A DNA stretch of 64,000 nt from Promerops cafer (GCA_013398275.1 VZSE01015286.1:204480-268479); one strand, 5' to 3'. Positions 1 through 14,000 are shown, numbered from the stretch's first letter. Translations and numbers: made by a program. The notes: generated from the sequence alone by a model not told the origin.

Positions 1-226
1 TCTGGAAGGTTCGTTACAAAGGGGAGGTTTAGATTAGACACAGCAGAAGGCTCTTCACTGAGAGAGTGGTCCAGCCTTCACAGGGAAGTACTGGAGAATT
101 CAAGGAGCATGTGAACAACAATCTTAGTCTTATGGTTTAGTTTTTAGGTACAACTAAAAGAGCAGGGAGCTGGACTTGAAGATACATATGGTTCCCTCTC
201 AACCTGAGTTATTCTAGGATTCCATA
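1..226 (+). mobile_element. CR1 LINE 3' end, truncated by the window edge
   Basis: The stretch follows the avian CR1 3' consensus: a 'ggtttagattagacacagca' start, then a 'cttcactgagagagtggtcc' segment, 'cagggaagtactggag', 'ctggacttgaagata' and a terminal 'caacctgagttattctagga' followed by 'ttccataa'. CR1 is the dominant bird LINE; copies are usually 5'-truncated, so only the 3' UTR is expected. This copy is diverged and has small deletions, for example the pairing of 'gtggtccagcc' with the longer consensus. It may continue upstream of the window. No coding capacity is left. Confidence 0.8.
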
Positions 227-3200
227 ATTTCTGAAAGTGTGGAGCCAATTTTTAACTGGTTGCCTAAGAGGTTTTAATTGGTCTGTGTTATTATGAACTT
301 CAAGTAAAAAATATTTTTTGTCTTTTTTAAGAGGAAAATAAGTTAGGCCCTACTGAAGGCAGCCCTGTTTGAAAAAAACTCTACATTTATTTATGGAAGG
401 AGGCACACAGATCAAGTGCTAATTGAACAAAATAAAAAATTAAATTTCCTTTGAAAACGATTTATGTTTCTCCACTGTGAGAATTTGGTGTAGGTCATAG
501 TTTTGTACAAGTAAAGTTTGTCATATTTCTATCTTTTTTTTTTTTTTTTTTCTGTTTCCTTTGATGCTTTTTTTTACTAAGAGGTGGAAAAGGTATTAAA
601 CTTTTCAAAAATAAAAGATCTTGTCAGGATCTTGTCAGTGTGTTAAGGTGTGAAGGCTGTAACCATGCATGCTGTGATTTTAGGCTGTGGCTTAGGAAGG
701 CAGTTAAAGAGCAACCTAAGTGAGTATCTGAGTCATCTCTTTGGAGTGACACATTTGAAAGAACTGTCTCCTACTTAATGTGTCCTTGTCACTGTACATA
801 TTATGCATCATCTAAAATGAATCAATTTGAACTCTGTCCCCCTTCCTAACCATTTGTTCTTCAACCTAAGAGAGAACTGGAATTTGTGTTCGCTATCTGA
901 AATACTTATTTTACTAGTATGAGAGAAATAATAATTATTATCAGAAGAAATTGTATTAAATTTAATGCAAGGAGTTAAGCCTCAGGATTATTAAAATAGC
1001 TACTAAAGGGTGAAACACAGTAAAGGCTCCACATTTATAAGTGTCAGAGCATCACAGCTCTCTGCAGTCTTCTATAACCTTCAAATGGGTAGGTGTAGGA
1101 GAACACAAAAAAATGTCACACTGTTCTGGTCACTCCCACCCATTTAGCATTTTTTGTCCCCAAAGTGAGAGGCTGTAGGGACTCATTCAAACTTGAAAGA
1201 GGAAGCTTTTTTACTCAACTGCTTAGGTTTGGTTCTGTTGGCTCATTCTGGTCCCAGTCTCCCTTTTCAAAGATTAGATCAGTTAAAGGAATGAAGTTTA
1301 ACTTACTGTTCCTTCTGAAGCAGTTGGAAATATCCTTTTCCTAGGAGAATCAAATTATTAGGAAACTCATATATGTCTGTGTTAGCAGCATTCAGCAACA
1401 GGACAAAACATCAGGGGCTAAGGTATTAGAGCAATTGTTGGGAGATTTTGAAGTGAATTTCCAATCACATGTGTTTTCAGTCTTTTCAGGTTGACAATTG
1501 TATGAAGAAAGCTCCACTCTTACAACTGAGCCTGCTGGGAGCCCAGAGGATCTCTGCAAAGTGTTGCAGATCTCAGAATCTTGTTACAGATTCCTAATTT
1601 CTTTTTGATCTTTCAGAGGTGACTGGGATAGTGAGTAGTTTCAGTGGTGGTATAAAGACACTGTAAATACTTGTAGAAGAAAAAAAAAGCAAAGAAAAAA
1701 CTTTTTGAGGCAAGAGAAGACAAGACGTGTTGCCATGTCCCACACTTGAAGTCCTAGCAGCAGTTTGGGTGACCATCATGATTCTTAGATAAAAGGGTTT
1801 GAGGGACCACCTGCAGTTTTTACATTGCAAGGATGAAGACAGAGGCAGCTATTTCAGTATTCAGATTCCACTGGAGCTGTGTCTACTTTGTACTTAGTCA
1901 TTCACTACAACAAAAAAATCTAGCCCAGGAGAGATAGATTCCACAAAATATTTTCATCTAATAAAAAAAATTGGTTGAATCAGGACACTAAAAATAGGCC
2001 ATGAGGCTTTGAGGGCAAGTTGCAGTGCTGAGATACTGAATTATAACTATTACAGTTTGAAAGGTGGATTAAAGGATACGGGATTACAGTCCTTAAATCA
2101 TGGATGTATTCGTGAAAATGGACAGTATGCAAATAGGAAGGGAAACTAGATATTGAAAATGTATTTTCTAGTGTCAGTGACTCACCTTTTTAATTAGATA
2201 AACTTTTTCAGTTAAAAATCTAAAGTTGGATTTGTTTTGGGGCGTTTTTTTGTGTGAAAAATAAGTTTCTTGTTTCTGTAGAAGTTGTGGTCTATGATCA
2301 TGCACAACCCTAGTGACCTCAAAGTCTTCTTGTAAACCTTGTTCAAGTGCAGTCCAGCAGAAGACTTGGCTGAAAATTCAAAGTGGCATCTAAAGTTTGT
2401 GAGGATGCATACTAGTATCACATAATAAAATAAGAAATATTAAAAATGTTACCAATTAGAATTGTGAATTGGCCTTTGGAATGTTATCATTTGTATACAA
2501 AATTTTATTACAAATTAATACGGCTAGCCAAAAAGGTCCATTAGACACAGTTTGGTTGTCTCTAGTAAATACTTAAAGTCAATTTTCTACTTTAGATCAA
2601 AAGGAGAAAGAGCAATAACTTGAGAATAGAAATATTATCTTTCCATCTTAAACAGGATAAAAGCTATTTTTAATACCAGACATACTGAGGCAAGACTTGA
2701 TATTTTTGAGCTTTTGAGTTGTTCTGTTTTAATCTGTGATCTGATATTTTTTCTGAGGCATTGTTGAGCTTGGGGGAGGAGGGTTTCCTGTCAAACTGCA
2801 GCTAGGAAATTTTTCTTCAGCTTTCAAACTAAGAGGTCCAGCTACAGTCATGAAAAAAATATTATAATAAAAATGTAATGGAAACCAGGAACTTGGAATT
2901 CTGCAAGAGCATGAACTTTTTACCCTTCCAAATCTTGCTTTTGCCTCATTTCTTTAATTTTTTGGATGTAATTTTCTGTTGATCATCATCAAACAGCATT
3001 TCATCCCACAAACTTTTTTAAATAGCTCTCAACATTTGTCTGTTTTGTAAAAGATATTTTTTTGAGGGGAAAAAAGATAGAACAAGGACACAGAAACAAC
3101 CTTAATATTTATGCCTGATATCCCTGGTATCAATTCCTGAAATTAATCCTGGTGTCAAATACCCTCTGGCTTTGACCCACTGATTCCAAATCATAAAGCA

Positions 3201-4100
3201 TTGTATCTTGTGTTTGTTAAGTACTAACTGCATAATCAGATCCTCTCTCTGTAGTTTCCTGTGGATTCCTTCCTGACATTCAGCAGAGTCATCAACTCCT
3301 TCATTCCTGAAATTATCAGCACTTGCAGCAATACCAAGTGGAAATTTAGAGACAGATGTGTTAGATCATATCTCCCTCCTTCTGTGTTGCTAAGACCCTG
3401 AACTACCTTAGAAGCTAGGATATACAAACATGGTTTTTCTTTATATTATCCATGGCTCAGCTGCTTAAGGAGACAGTATGATACCCTACAGAAAATATCT
3501 TTCACATATATCCCCAGTTATTTCCAAAGGATGCAGAAGAGTGCTTTGGAAGAAACAAGAGCAAGTAACGTGCAAGTATTTAGAGAAACAAGAAACATCA
3601 TGAAATATTGATGAAACAGTTGAAATGTTGCCAGTCGATAGATGAGCTAAGTCCCAAGGGTAGTAATTCCTTGATATGATGCACAAAATTAACACTTTTC
3701 AGTGTCTTGATCTTTCACTACTAGTGGGAAATAAAGCAGTTTAATAAATAGAACAAGGGGTTCATTCAGGATTTCAGAGCTGTTCTTGAGTTCACATTGA
3801 TTCATAAGTCAGTCTAAAAAAAGTTTTTCCACTTACCTGCATGCAATGGACTTAAGAGACCCTACTACTGGATGTGTTGAATGACTAAAGTTCCAGAAGG
3901 AAAGATGCTGTAAGACTGTAAAGTAGTTTTAGTTATGAGCTCAAGAACATCACTTTGCTCTTAACAGTCCAAGCTATAATGCCAACAATCATAAAATGCT
4001 CTTCTCATCTCCCTTGTTTCTTATAAAACTCTATTTTCTATGGCTAAGAGCTACTTTCTCAGGATGTTATTTCTATATAACATTGTATATTTAACTTACT
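227..4100. other. Unique AT-rich non-coding DNA
   Basis: No recognisable exon, RNA gene or repeat. Contains an 18-T run at 534-551 and an A-rich run near 1,680-1,700. The short open frames on the minus strand (for example 1,594-1,830 and 3,236-3,695) have no domain, signal peptide or codon pattern that suggests coding, and are taken as chance. Confidence 0.6.
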
Positions 4101-4155
4101 GAGGAGAAAAAAAGGAAGGGGGTGGGGGGGTAAGAAAGGAGGGAAAAAAGAAAAA
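4101..4155. repeat. Polypurine tract
   Basis: About 55 bases almost entirely A and G, from 'gaggagaaaaaaaggaaggg' through a G-rich core to 'gaaaaaa', with only two or three pyrimidines. Such tracts are low-complexity DNA and can form triplex-prone structures; no gene function is implied. Confidence 0.7.
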
Positions 4156-7100
4156 ATATGGGCATTTCTCTTTTCTCTGTCTTCACAGAAAATAATATAG
4201 TACGTAAGTTAAGAGGTATCTTGACAAGACTTGTGAAGAACCATAAAGGAATAAAAGAAAAGAAATGAAAGAACGCGCAGGAAATAATTCAATAACTTTC
4301 ACTGGTTATCATAAAAGCCATATGAGCTACTAACTTTGTAAAGTTTTAAATGTGCTGGATAAAATTTTCACTTAGGCTTTTCTGAAGAAGTGTGAGATTT
4401 AGCATGACTGAGTTTATGAATTCCTTCCGCACTGTTCAGCATAGTTTTTAGATGCAAATAGGACAATAAAGACAGCATTGCAGGAGAGAATAGATCATCC
4501 TTTTGGCTCTATAACTGTTACCTTCAAATTTTCTCAGACAGACAAATAGTTATTTGTAGTTCTAAAATCCAGATATCAGCTGATATATGAAGGCAAAAAG
4601 TACTGTGAAATTAGTCCCTCTCACCTTGAGTGAACAACTTGATTTTTGTAGATATAACCACATGAAATCTCATGTTTGTCATCACATGGTTTGAAAACTA
4701 TGATTAAGGGATTGTTAAGAGTGGGTTGCTCCAAGTTTAGCAGGAATGATGAAAAAACCTGTGTTTTGCTGAATGAGACTAGAACAGGCTAAAAAATTCT
4801 CTATCAGAAATCCAAAGGATTATTTTGAATAGTATTTATCACACATGATGATATATTGATTGATTTGTCTCATGCAAATATAAGGGAAAACAAGCTGAGG
4901 TAAGTAACTCATTAGTTCTTTCAAATAGAAAAAAATCTTAGTGATGTTAATGTAAGATACTGAACCGGTGATCTAGACACTTAATCACTGGTGTTGTTTT
5001 TACTATGATCTGTTTAACTACAGACCATGTTTTATCCTTCCTGGTCAGTTTTACCTCATTTTCTTCAACATTGTTTCAAATCATTGCCTAAAAATGTGGG
5101 TTTATGGTTGACAGTGGGTTTTTATCTCCATGATTTGTTTTACATTTGACCTTTGTAGAAGATTCATTGGGGTTTAATTCTGCTGCAGGTGTTTACTTAC
5201 CAGGAACTCAGAGTGAGATGCATACAACCAAGTTTACATAAGCTGAATGGTCATTAGGAGATAATGACTTTCAGTCAGTACTCTTTGAGACTGAATTTGA
5301 AGCAGCATCTTTAGGGTCAAAGGCTTTGACTCGTATATCCTTTTCCTCTCCATAGCAATTTACCAGACTTTTATCTTGTTATCAGCAGCTGTTCAAACAA
5401 GGATATGAAGACATGTATTTATTTCCTTGAAAGAATCAACAAGAAGCATTGTGAGATGGTTCTTCCTTGAGATGGGTTTGGAATGCTGGCAAAAGAATAT
5501 TTTTCAGGGGTTTTTTAATTGACTTGAACTTAATAGTGATTAAAATAATGATGAATACCTGAATATAGATTTCTTGTATTTAATGAGCATGAAGGATATT
5601 AAATCAACTGTGGGAATCAAGTCCCTTCCATGTATTAATGAACAGCAGCAAAAAAGAATTATCTGATTCTGCTCCATTCGTGCAACTTAGTTTTATCACC
5701 AATTTCCTATGGAGTCAGAAAAAGACTGTGAATCCCTGAAGTCTTCCTGACAATGCCAGTGAAAGATTATCATCTATTCTTTGGAATTTGATACTTTTTT
5801 AGTATTACCTTTATGTAAGTGGAAAACTATTGAAATAATTTTTCCTTTGCTGAAATAAAACAGGGAAAAATTATACTTATGCTGAAACTAAAGCATAAAT
5901 TGTTTCTAATTGTTAGTCATGTTCTATTTTTAATTTAGAAGCCAAGAGTTCAATGAACCAGTGAGCAGACATATCAGCAATATCCCATGAACTGGAAAGT
6001 TGCTTTTCTTGAAAGGAATAGTGATAATATCATTGCCTGCAACATGGTTCTTGTATTTCTCTGTAACATGAAAGAATTTTAAAGAAATATTGAAATTTTA
6101 AAGAAATATAGCTTTACAGGGAGAAGAAAAAGAAAACACTCCAGAATGTCAGGCATGGCCCTGCTTACCTAGTGCATAGATCCTAGTAAACTGCTCTAAG
6201 TTCATGAAGAAAGGACCTAATCTACAAAAGCTTATGCTGTAAGGCATGCATCATTGCAGACCAAACCTAGGATAGACCGAACCTACAATTTAATTTTTTA
6301 ATACAAATTATTGTTTATACTAGAAAATGTTTGTGTGCTTTCATTTCAATGCTCTCAGAAGCAGCGATCTGAAAGTGGAAATTCGACATATGATTTTATT
6401 AGATGATTCCACTAACAGAAGGATCTCTAAGTTGCAGCACGCAGGTGCCTCCTTACATCTAAAACTCCCTGAAAACCATACTCCTCTCTATTTCCTTGTG
6501 CTTACTATCTATCCCATTCCCTTGCATAACCCTTGCTTTCTTTGTACCATGTGCACACCCACAGCTGATGGTGTGGGGCCCAGCATCAGCTCTTTTATCT
6601 GTCTTTGACAGGTGTTCTAGGTCCCCTTAAGTAGCTTCCCTCTGAAAAGTTAAAACAAACTGATAGACTAGACAGATGTTTCAAAGAATATATGCTTTCA
6701 TTGAAGGTAGTGCTTTCTAGAAACTGGTAAGAATACATGAAGTGACAGTGACATACCCTTGCAATATAATGTTTGCAGTCTGTTTGTAAAGAAGATGCCC
6801 ACAATACCTTGGGTACAATGATGAGCAAATACCTAAATATTACAACTAATACTTGCTCATTTGGCCCTTGCTATGTTTGGTTGACCAAAACCTTGTTAAG
6901 AGTATGGCCCCTAATTGATCCCAGAACTTTTTAACTAGCAGTAAGTTAGTAACATTAGCCTGGAAACATTGTAGGAAGTTAAAGAATGCATCATCAAAAC
7001 TTACATGTCTTTCTGTCTAAACAAGGATGGTAATTAACTTGAATAAAAAATCTAATAGCTTTCATTGCAGACAATTGTAATTTGTTGATTTCCATGTTAA

Positions 7101-8480
7101 TAGAAAATCTTTAATTCTGTAATTGTGAAAGGAGAAGAATTTTAATAATCAGACATGGAAATATATTCCTCAAAGTCTTCTGTTAAATTAATTTCTGAAA
7201 AATATTAATTTTAAGTTCTAATTTCTTGGATTTCTTTATACATATGATATAATGGATGTGATAAGTTCCTTTCAGATCTATTACTTTTTAAAAAATGCTG
7301 TCTTTGCAGCCCAAGAAGGAATAGAAAAGTAAGAGAGCAAGACTTTCCATCCAGGAAAATGGTCAGTCTAATAGTGCATTTATACATTAAAATAAAAATT
7401 TAAATGACATTTGATTTGGAAAATATGAGAAAGAGTCTGTTGTACGAGGAGTGATTAAAGAAAGTGGTCAACAGCTCTAAAGCAGTGCCATATCAATAAG
7501 TAAAGGAATAAATACAGCTGAGGAAATCTGACTTGAGAATGGATTGGCTTGCTAGAGGACCATCAAAGAGATTCCATCTGAATGAGTTATACCAAGAATT
7601 TCACTACTGACCAGGTAAACTCCAAGGCCCAGATAGGCTTTCTGAATATATGTAGCTATATAGGGAACACAGTCCTGGCTTGTAGCTGCATGCTGCTAGT
7701 TTGCAAATGACACTTGTGTGTTTTTGAAAGCTCAGTGCAAGTCACTCCTGTTTTTCTCTTCCTCAAAGTTCTAACGTTCCATAAACCACTTCTCTTTGGC
7801 TGTTTTTTCTCACTTAAAAAAAAAAAAAAAAAAAAATCTTATTTTTAGCTGGTTGGCATCTGTCCTTATTTTTTCAGGAAAAGTTGGAGTCCTGTAATTC
7901 TCAGAAACACCCTGTCTCTAAGCCCCCAGGTATTCTAGTTACTTCAGCAGAATGAGGTCTCCTGAATATACCATGCTAGAGAATTTCTAGTGAAGGTCCA
8001 GTCTTTTATTATAGAGAATAGTTCCTTTGTTTCCTTACGGTTCCTTTTCCCCTACAATTCCTTACAGTTTTTTGAGCAGCAAGCATCCTCCTTAGGCTCA
8101 CATTCAGAAGGCAATAGTTTTGCTTACTGATTGATTGATCAATTTTGGATTCATTTTAGCAGAGACTCCATTAGCAAAAGTTAATTGATGTGTTTCTAAG
8201 TCCTAGAACGTGGGAGAAGAGTCTCTTCAAACTTGACATGTAAATTGCAGTGTAGAGAAAGGACTGCTGACTGCATTTATTAACCACATTATTGGCCAAT
8301 TTGTCAGCTGCTGCTGAAACCACTTGCTTGCTCTGCCAGAGAAAGAAAACATCCCACATCAAGAGTAGAGATGAGGTAAACTCTGAAAAATCAGTTTGTG
8401 ATGTACCTCTACAGCACCAAGTGATGAGACAAGGAAGGGAGAGGAAGATAGTAATATCAAAGCCTTAATGTATTAACAAT
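4156..8480. other. Unique AT-rich non-coding DNA
   Basis: Nothing recognisable. A 16-base direct repeat (aattttaaagaaatat) occurs at 6,075-6,090 and 6,094-6,109. A 21-A run lies at 7,816-7,836; it has no retrotransposon body next to it that I can identify. The open frame at 6,327-6,608 (93 codons) is not recognisable as a protein. Confidence 0.6.
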
Positions 8481-8489
8481 TTATTTGTT

Positions 8490-8935
8490 GTTCATTCTCC
8501 CACCTGTCTGCTCTTTTGTTGAATAATTTGCTGCAGGTAGCTCACTGGGACACTGGGAGACACAGCAGGAGCCCAAGACTTGGGAGGAGGAGTGATCAAG
8601 ATTTGTGCCGGCTTGGACTGTGAGGAGATAGAAGTCCTTGGGCCCTTTGCCTGGGCTCCTCTGCAGAGGTACCAGCTGGGAGGAACCAGCTGGGAAGAAC
8701 CAGCTGGGAGGTACCAGCTGGTGCTGTTTGTGTGTTGCTGTGCTGTGAAGGAAAGGTGAGGAAGCCTGATCTGGGTGTGTGAGTGGGTGTGTGGGGAGTC
8801 AAGTGGGGACATGTCGGACTACTGGAGCTGCCCACGAGGTGAAGGGGCTTTGGTTCAGCACTCAGTGTCTCTGGTATTGGGAGTGTGACAGCCAGAGAGT
8901 GAATGGTCAGTCTGGGAAGTTTTCTTAACACTTCA
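8490..8935. other. GC-richer patch with overlapping open frames, unidentified
   Basis: This stretch is visibly richer in G and C than its surroundings and holds two overlapping minus-strand frames (8,492-8,812, 106 codons; 8,596-8,931, 111 codons). Their translations are Ser/Pro/His/Thr-rich and are shaped by the GT-rich stretch near 8,775-8,800 and by the 14-bp tandem repeat, so they look like composition effects, not proteins. CpG dinucleotides are few, so it is not a CpG-island promoter. It could be an unrecognised repeat or a non-coding exon. Confidence 0.4.
8667..8722. repeat. 14-bp tandem repeat, about four copies
   Basis: Four successive units of the form GG(T/A)ACCAGCTGGGA, with the core ACCAGCTGG beginning at 8,671, 8,685, 8,699 and 8,713, exactly 14 bases apart. 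Units differ at one or two bases. Each unit carries the palindromic CAGCTG E-box core, so the array is a cluster of four E-boxes in register. Confidence 0.9.
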
Positions 8936-10915
8936 TGGCACTGGGATGTTCAAGTACTCTTCTCTCAGTGTCTGAAAAAGAGAACATGATTATTAGTGCA
9001 GAAAGATAACCACTCACTATTTTCTGCCAAAATAGCTACTCAGGTGAGCAGGTGTCAACAGTTGATGAGCCATTTAAAAACCCTTCTCCAAGTAGGTCAA
9101 CAGCAGCAGTTAAACCTCAAACATGTCTCTGGCGTCTCATACTAACAGGGCTTGTTTCTATGAAGAAGGCTGTTCACTTGCTTGATGTTTTATCTGGCAC
9201 TTGTCCATGCACAGAAATCAATCTCCAATTCCTTTTAATGTTTAGCACTAAATCCAGAAAGCAAAACAAAGCATATGAGTCTTGCATTTATTATAGCAGC
9301 CTCTTGTGTTTGGCTTCAGGGCAGCCTTCTAATCAAGGGAATGAATAAACAATCATTGACTCACTTTCAGGGAATATGGGAGACAGCTCAATCTTCCTGA
9401 AGGCCAGCACAGAGAAGGGGCCTCCAAATCATACTTCAAAATACTCTCACCCTGTTAATTTTGCCTGGCAATTATTAAGATATTAAAGCATTTGTACTAC
9501 CGTCTTTATTGATGGAGGCTGAGGGACAAATGCAAACTTCCTTTAAATCTCTACCTTCATGGAAAATGGAAGTATCTTATAACCAGTATAACATTTTCAA
9601 AGACAGTTTTCATGGCTTTTTTTTTTTTTTTAAGAAGAATGAACTTGTTCGTGAGCATATGTGATTGTTTGTGCATGCAAATAGAAATAAACAGGCATAA
9701 AATATGCTTTATAAGACAATGACATTTCATACCCACAGTTTTTTTGTGGAGCAGATTCCCTGGATAATTACAGAATTATATTTGCTCTCATTCTTACTTT
9801 GGTTGTAAGAATCTTAATTACTGTAATCACTTCAGAATGAGTAGATTTCCTACAGAGTTTCTTTTAGACTACTCCAAGGACATATGTGTATGGTCACAAA
9901 AGACTCTGGCGATTAGTCTACGATCTAAAAACTGATTGATGTCATATTCAAGTGTTATTTTGACCAGTATTTGCTAAATGAGAAGTGGACCTTGTTCCAG
10001 GTACACACAAAATGTTAGTTTATATTCTTCATGGTTTCAGGATGTCCTGAAGGGTCTAGTCAATGGGAAAATATGTAACTGTTTTTATGTCTTTACTACT
10101 GTTTAGTATCACAATTTTCAGGGTCTGATTTAGGGTTTTGGGGGTATTTTTTAGTGTTTGAGGTTGGAAATGAAGAGCTTAAAATGAAAAGAACACTTAT
10201 TTTAGTCTTCATATCTTGAAAATTTTCTAAAACATTAAATGATGAATTTTTGAAATTTTATCTGACATTTAATTTTTTTTTAAAAAACCTTGCAGTATAA
10301 TTTTCTTTTTACTGTGTGATGTGCAATAACCCAGATAACGATCTGTTCCCAACAAAAGCAGCAAAGTTTCTTCACAGTTGTGCCAGTTTTGATTATTGCA
10401 GCAACACATCAGTCAACCTGCTGCTACAAATACTTCTGAAATACTGTAGTTGATCAAGAAACTTGCATTACCTTCTCCTTACTAGCTGAAAATTTAGGTT
10501 TTAATCCATACAGAAAATGGAAAGATGAAAAAACAAATGTCAAAGAGAATAGTGGAAGTTCAGTAATCCCAGATGGCTCATCAGGCCATAATGAAGCACA
10601 TGGTTCCAGGAAACAGCAGCTTTTGATTTACCTGCCCAAAGGAGGAAGACAATATTTCAAATTCTTTTCAGTTTGTGGATTTTTATATATTTTTAGTGTT
10701 AGCTGCCTGAATTTGGTAGTTTTGAAAAATTAAAACAATTTGGTTGAGGTAGGCAGCACTGTAGAAGATGCTTAGAACCTTACCAAATACATATTCATCA
10801 AGCCATTCAGTCTCACTGGAAATCCTAATTTCTTGTAACTGCCATAGAATTGTGTATCATTGCTTTTTCAAACTGTTCTACCTGTTTGTCACAGATTTGC
10901 CATATAGTTTTGTGC
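8936..10915. other. Unique AT-rich non-coding DNA
   Basis: No exon, RNA gene or known repeat seen. The 98-codon plus-strand frame at 9,052-9,348 has no recognisable domain. A short T run lies near 9,618-9,632. Confidence 0.6.
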
Positions 10916-11085
10916 ACAACTTTCTTTTATTTCTTGCTTGTTTGCTTTCCTTTTTTCTTGTTTTCTTTTGCTTACTTTCTTTAACTTTCATTTCATTCTA
11001 TTTCTTCCTCCCTTCATCTTCCTCTGTCTAAATCTCTTTCTCTCTCCTTCTGTTTTTCTCTCTCATTTTCTTTCTCTCACTTTTT
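10916..11085 (+). repeat. Polypyrimidine (CT-rich) low-complexity tract
   Basis: Roughly 170 bases dominated by C and T on the plus strand, shifting from TTTCTTTT-type repeats to (CTCT)n-type repeats such as 'ctctttctctctccttctg'. The 87-codon frame overlapping it (10,768-11,031) owes its Phe/Leu/Ser-rich tail to this composition and is not a membrane protein call. Confidence 0.8.
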
Positions 11086-14000
11086 AAAGTAACCATAAAA
11101 CTGAATCCCAGCTGAAACTTTTCAAATACCCCTTCCAAAGACTAAAATATCCTGGCCTTTCCACTGTTTATCCTATTTCATTATAAAAAGATGAAATAAC
11201 TAAATGAAGCAACTAATATTTCAAATATGTCTCATAATTAAAGTTGTCCGAAAAATAGATTTTTTTATTTTAAATTCCACAAGCTATAATCAAAGCTAGT
11301 TTTCCTAATTTACAGAAATTTCATGTATTTTGAATGTTATAGAAAACACTAATCAAATCAAGGTATTTAAAAAGGGAGAAAAAACAAAGAAGGAAAATAA
11401 AGATGGAATACACCTGCATAGCAGAATTTATAGTTCAACTCTCTTGGCTGTACCAGTCACTTAGAACATTAATTTGTCTTTTAAAGGATTAATGTGTTTA
11501 ATTAAGTTTATGAAGCAATTCCTTAAGGGCTAAGTCTGTATCTGGGAGAATAATAAATTTTTTGGAAAGGAAAAGACCCTACAATATAGCTGCACCCTGA
11601 ACCAGTTTTTGTGTCCTTTTTCACACAATAAAACCTTCTGAGTAAGTTTCAGAGTAACAGATGGTTCCCTCCATTATATTTGCTCTTTATTCTATAATCA
11701 GATTATGCATCTGAAGAAAATACTCAAGCTTTAATAAAGTTCTCTGTTATATGCAGAGTCCTCACTAACTGTTGAAATCAGAATAAATATAGTAACTGTA
11801 AATGACAAAAATGTAGCATCATCTATTGTTGGATCTGTCAGTGGCTTACTTGATGGACATTTTCTTTGGACAAGTATGAAGACAATTCTTTCATTTATTC
11901 TGGTTATAGAGCTTTCTGAGGGATTCTCAACCTCTTAACTTGTACAAAATAATTGTGAGGAAATGCTGTCATTGATGCCTCCAAATGTTGAAATCAGCTT
12001 GACTCTTAAACATTTTGACTGTGTCTATTTTCAGCTTGACCTAATGTTATAAAATTGCAATATGTAACAATCTACTAAGTGCAAACATCTTGAAAGGATT
12101 GACTTAAGGCCTAGAAGACCTTCTCTGACAGTCACACACGTTTTCTGTGATTTTTTTAAGCTGTACTTCAGACAATTAAACTCATTGGCAATTGCCTCAC
12201 TATTCTTCTGCTTATTCCCAGAGAACCAACTCCATAAAATGTTGGAGAACCATGTTTTCTGGTATTACATATTATGTTTTTCAGGTACTAATTAGCAGTA
12301 TAGACAGGGGAAATGTAGCTTATGAGGCATTTTATCTGCAGGTGGTATTAAAATTACGTTAACTGTCTGTGTGTGAAAATAGTTGAAAAGTATTGAATTA
12401 CTACGTGTTACTAAGTTAATATTATTTTTTTTTAATGTGTAATGACCATTTTACTCATCCCCTCCCAGAGCTGGAAAACAAAACCATACTCAAAAATGGT
12501 AAGTAAGACTTTTGCATGTCCGATTATTACGAGACTAATGCAAAAATGGAATTTGTTCCTATAAATGCTTTTGTCTGCATAATTGGATTATGGAGAATTG
12601 TATCTGCAGTTTGACAAGGTGGACTCAAGTAATTTAGATAAGAATTGTGTTGATCTTTGTACCAATGTCTGTTACAGTTTCCACCACTTCTCTATCATCA
12701 TTTACAAAGGAAATATTACATTTGAAAATACTTTTCCATAGCAATGCTTAGTCCAGTCATGTAAGTCAGTATTAAATGTATGTAAAGTTCAACATACAAA
12801 TGGCAAGATTACATTTTTAACTACAGTGACTTGGAAAATTATACACTGCGGAAGCTAAAATGAGGATAGTGAATATCTCCATATGTTTTGTGAAATTTGA
12901 ATTAACATAAAATCCAGTTGAGGGCCAGTGAAATCCTGTGATGTCAAGAAGGGATTCTGTTGCTTAAACATTTGAATCTATGTCTGTTATGCTTGGCATA
13001 GTGTGCCCAAGATGTAGTTTTGGAGGTGTCATTGGCATCCTGCACATTCTGAAATGACAGCCCTTGTACCTAGAGGTATCTGGAAAGGCACCAGATGCTG
13101 TAGTGTAGGGGCCTTCATGCGTTGTTCGTAGACTACTTAGACTGTGTGTTGTTTGTAGAGTTCCAGATATGGATATGGAAACTATTCAAAACAATTAACT
13201 CCTCCTCACGAAAGGTATTCTGTTGTACACTTCTTGTGGGTCAAACTGTGTTAATTATCACAATTCTGCCCTTTTTCCTGTTAATGCAAATTTCTGGATT
13301 TACTGAAATTAAATTAGTAAATTAGTCAATTAAATTAAATTAATTAGGTGGTAAAGTTGCAATTATATTTATATCCTAGAATATACTTCTCATAGATGCA
13401 ATCTTTCAACTTGGAAAATTTAAACTTGAAAAAAAAGGCATAGGCTTTCTTAATTTTTGGAATAGAATTTGCTATCCTTGGATGTTAAAGTTAAATTTTA
13501 TAATTGAAATCAAGCAAAGACTTTTGTAACATTCCATCCTAATGAATGAAGCAAAATAGTCTAGGAAATTCCCTTTTGGTGACCTCTAAAATAAGTATGT
13601 TGACAGCTTCAGAAGTGTCTTTAAATATTGGATTAATATATTAGATTTTTTAGGTAGGGTATTAAATTTATTCTTGTTACCATAAGAATAAACCATCATT
13701 TATGCTTTTTAGGAAGTCATATGTAAAATTGGAAGATAATATATTAATACATTCCAAAGCAATTTACTTTTTCAGAAGCCTGTTTGGAAGTAAACAAGAA
13801 TCTGAATATTTCAGAAGAATAAAACATAGGATTCCTGTACTAATTTTTGTTAGTTTATTTCATTTTCTGTTCATTCTTTTGCATTAAAAAAAATCTGTTA
13901 GTACCTAAATTTAGTATAAGGAATATGAGAGGGGCTCTGAGTGTTCATAAACACTGCATTTTAGGGGAAGGATTCTATATCTTCTGTGTCTAAATTATCT

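Noticed and set aside
7816..7836. Poly-A run as the tail of a processed pseudogene or SINE
   Set aside because: No gene-like or SINE-like body with an A/B box lies upstream, and no flanking target-site duplication was seen. The same applies to the other A and T runs.
8492..8931. Two overlapping minus-strand frames of 106 and 111 codons
   Set aside because: Their Ser/Pro/Thr/His-rich translations follow from the GT-rich and 14-bp repeat sequence; the two frames overlap each other and neither has a domain.
10768..11031. Phe/Leu-rich frame as a membrane protein
   Set aside because: The hydrophobic run is produced by the polypyrimidine tract (TTT, CTT, TCT codons).
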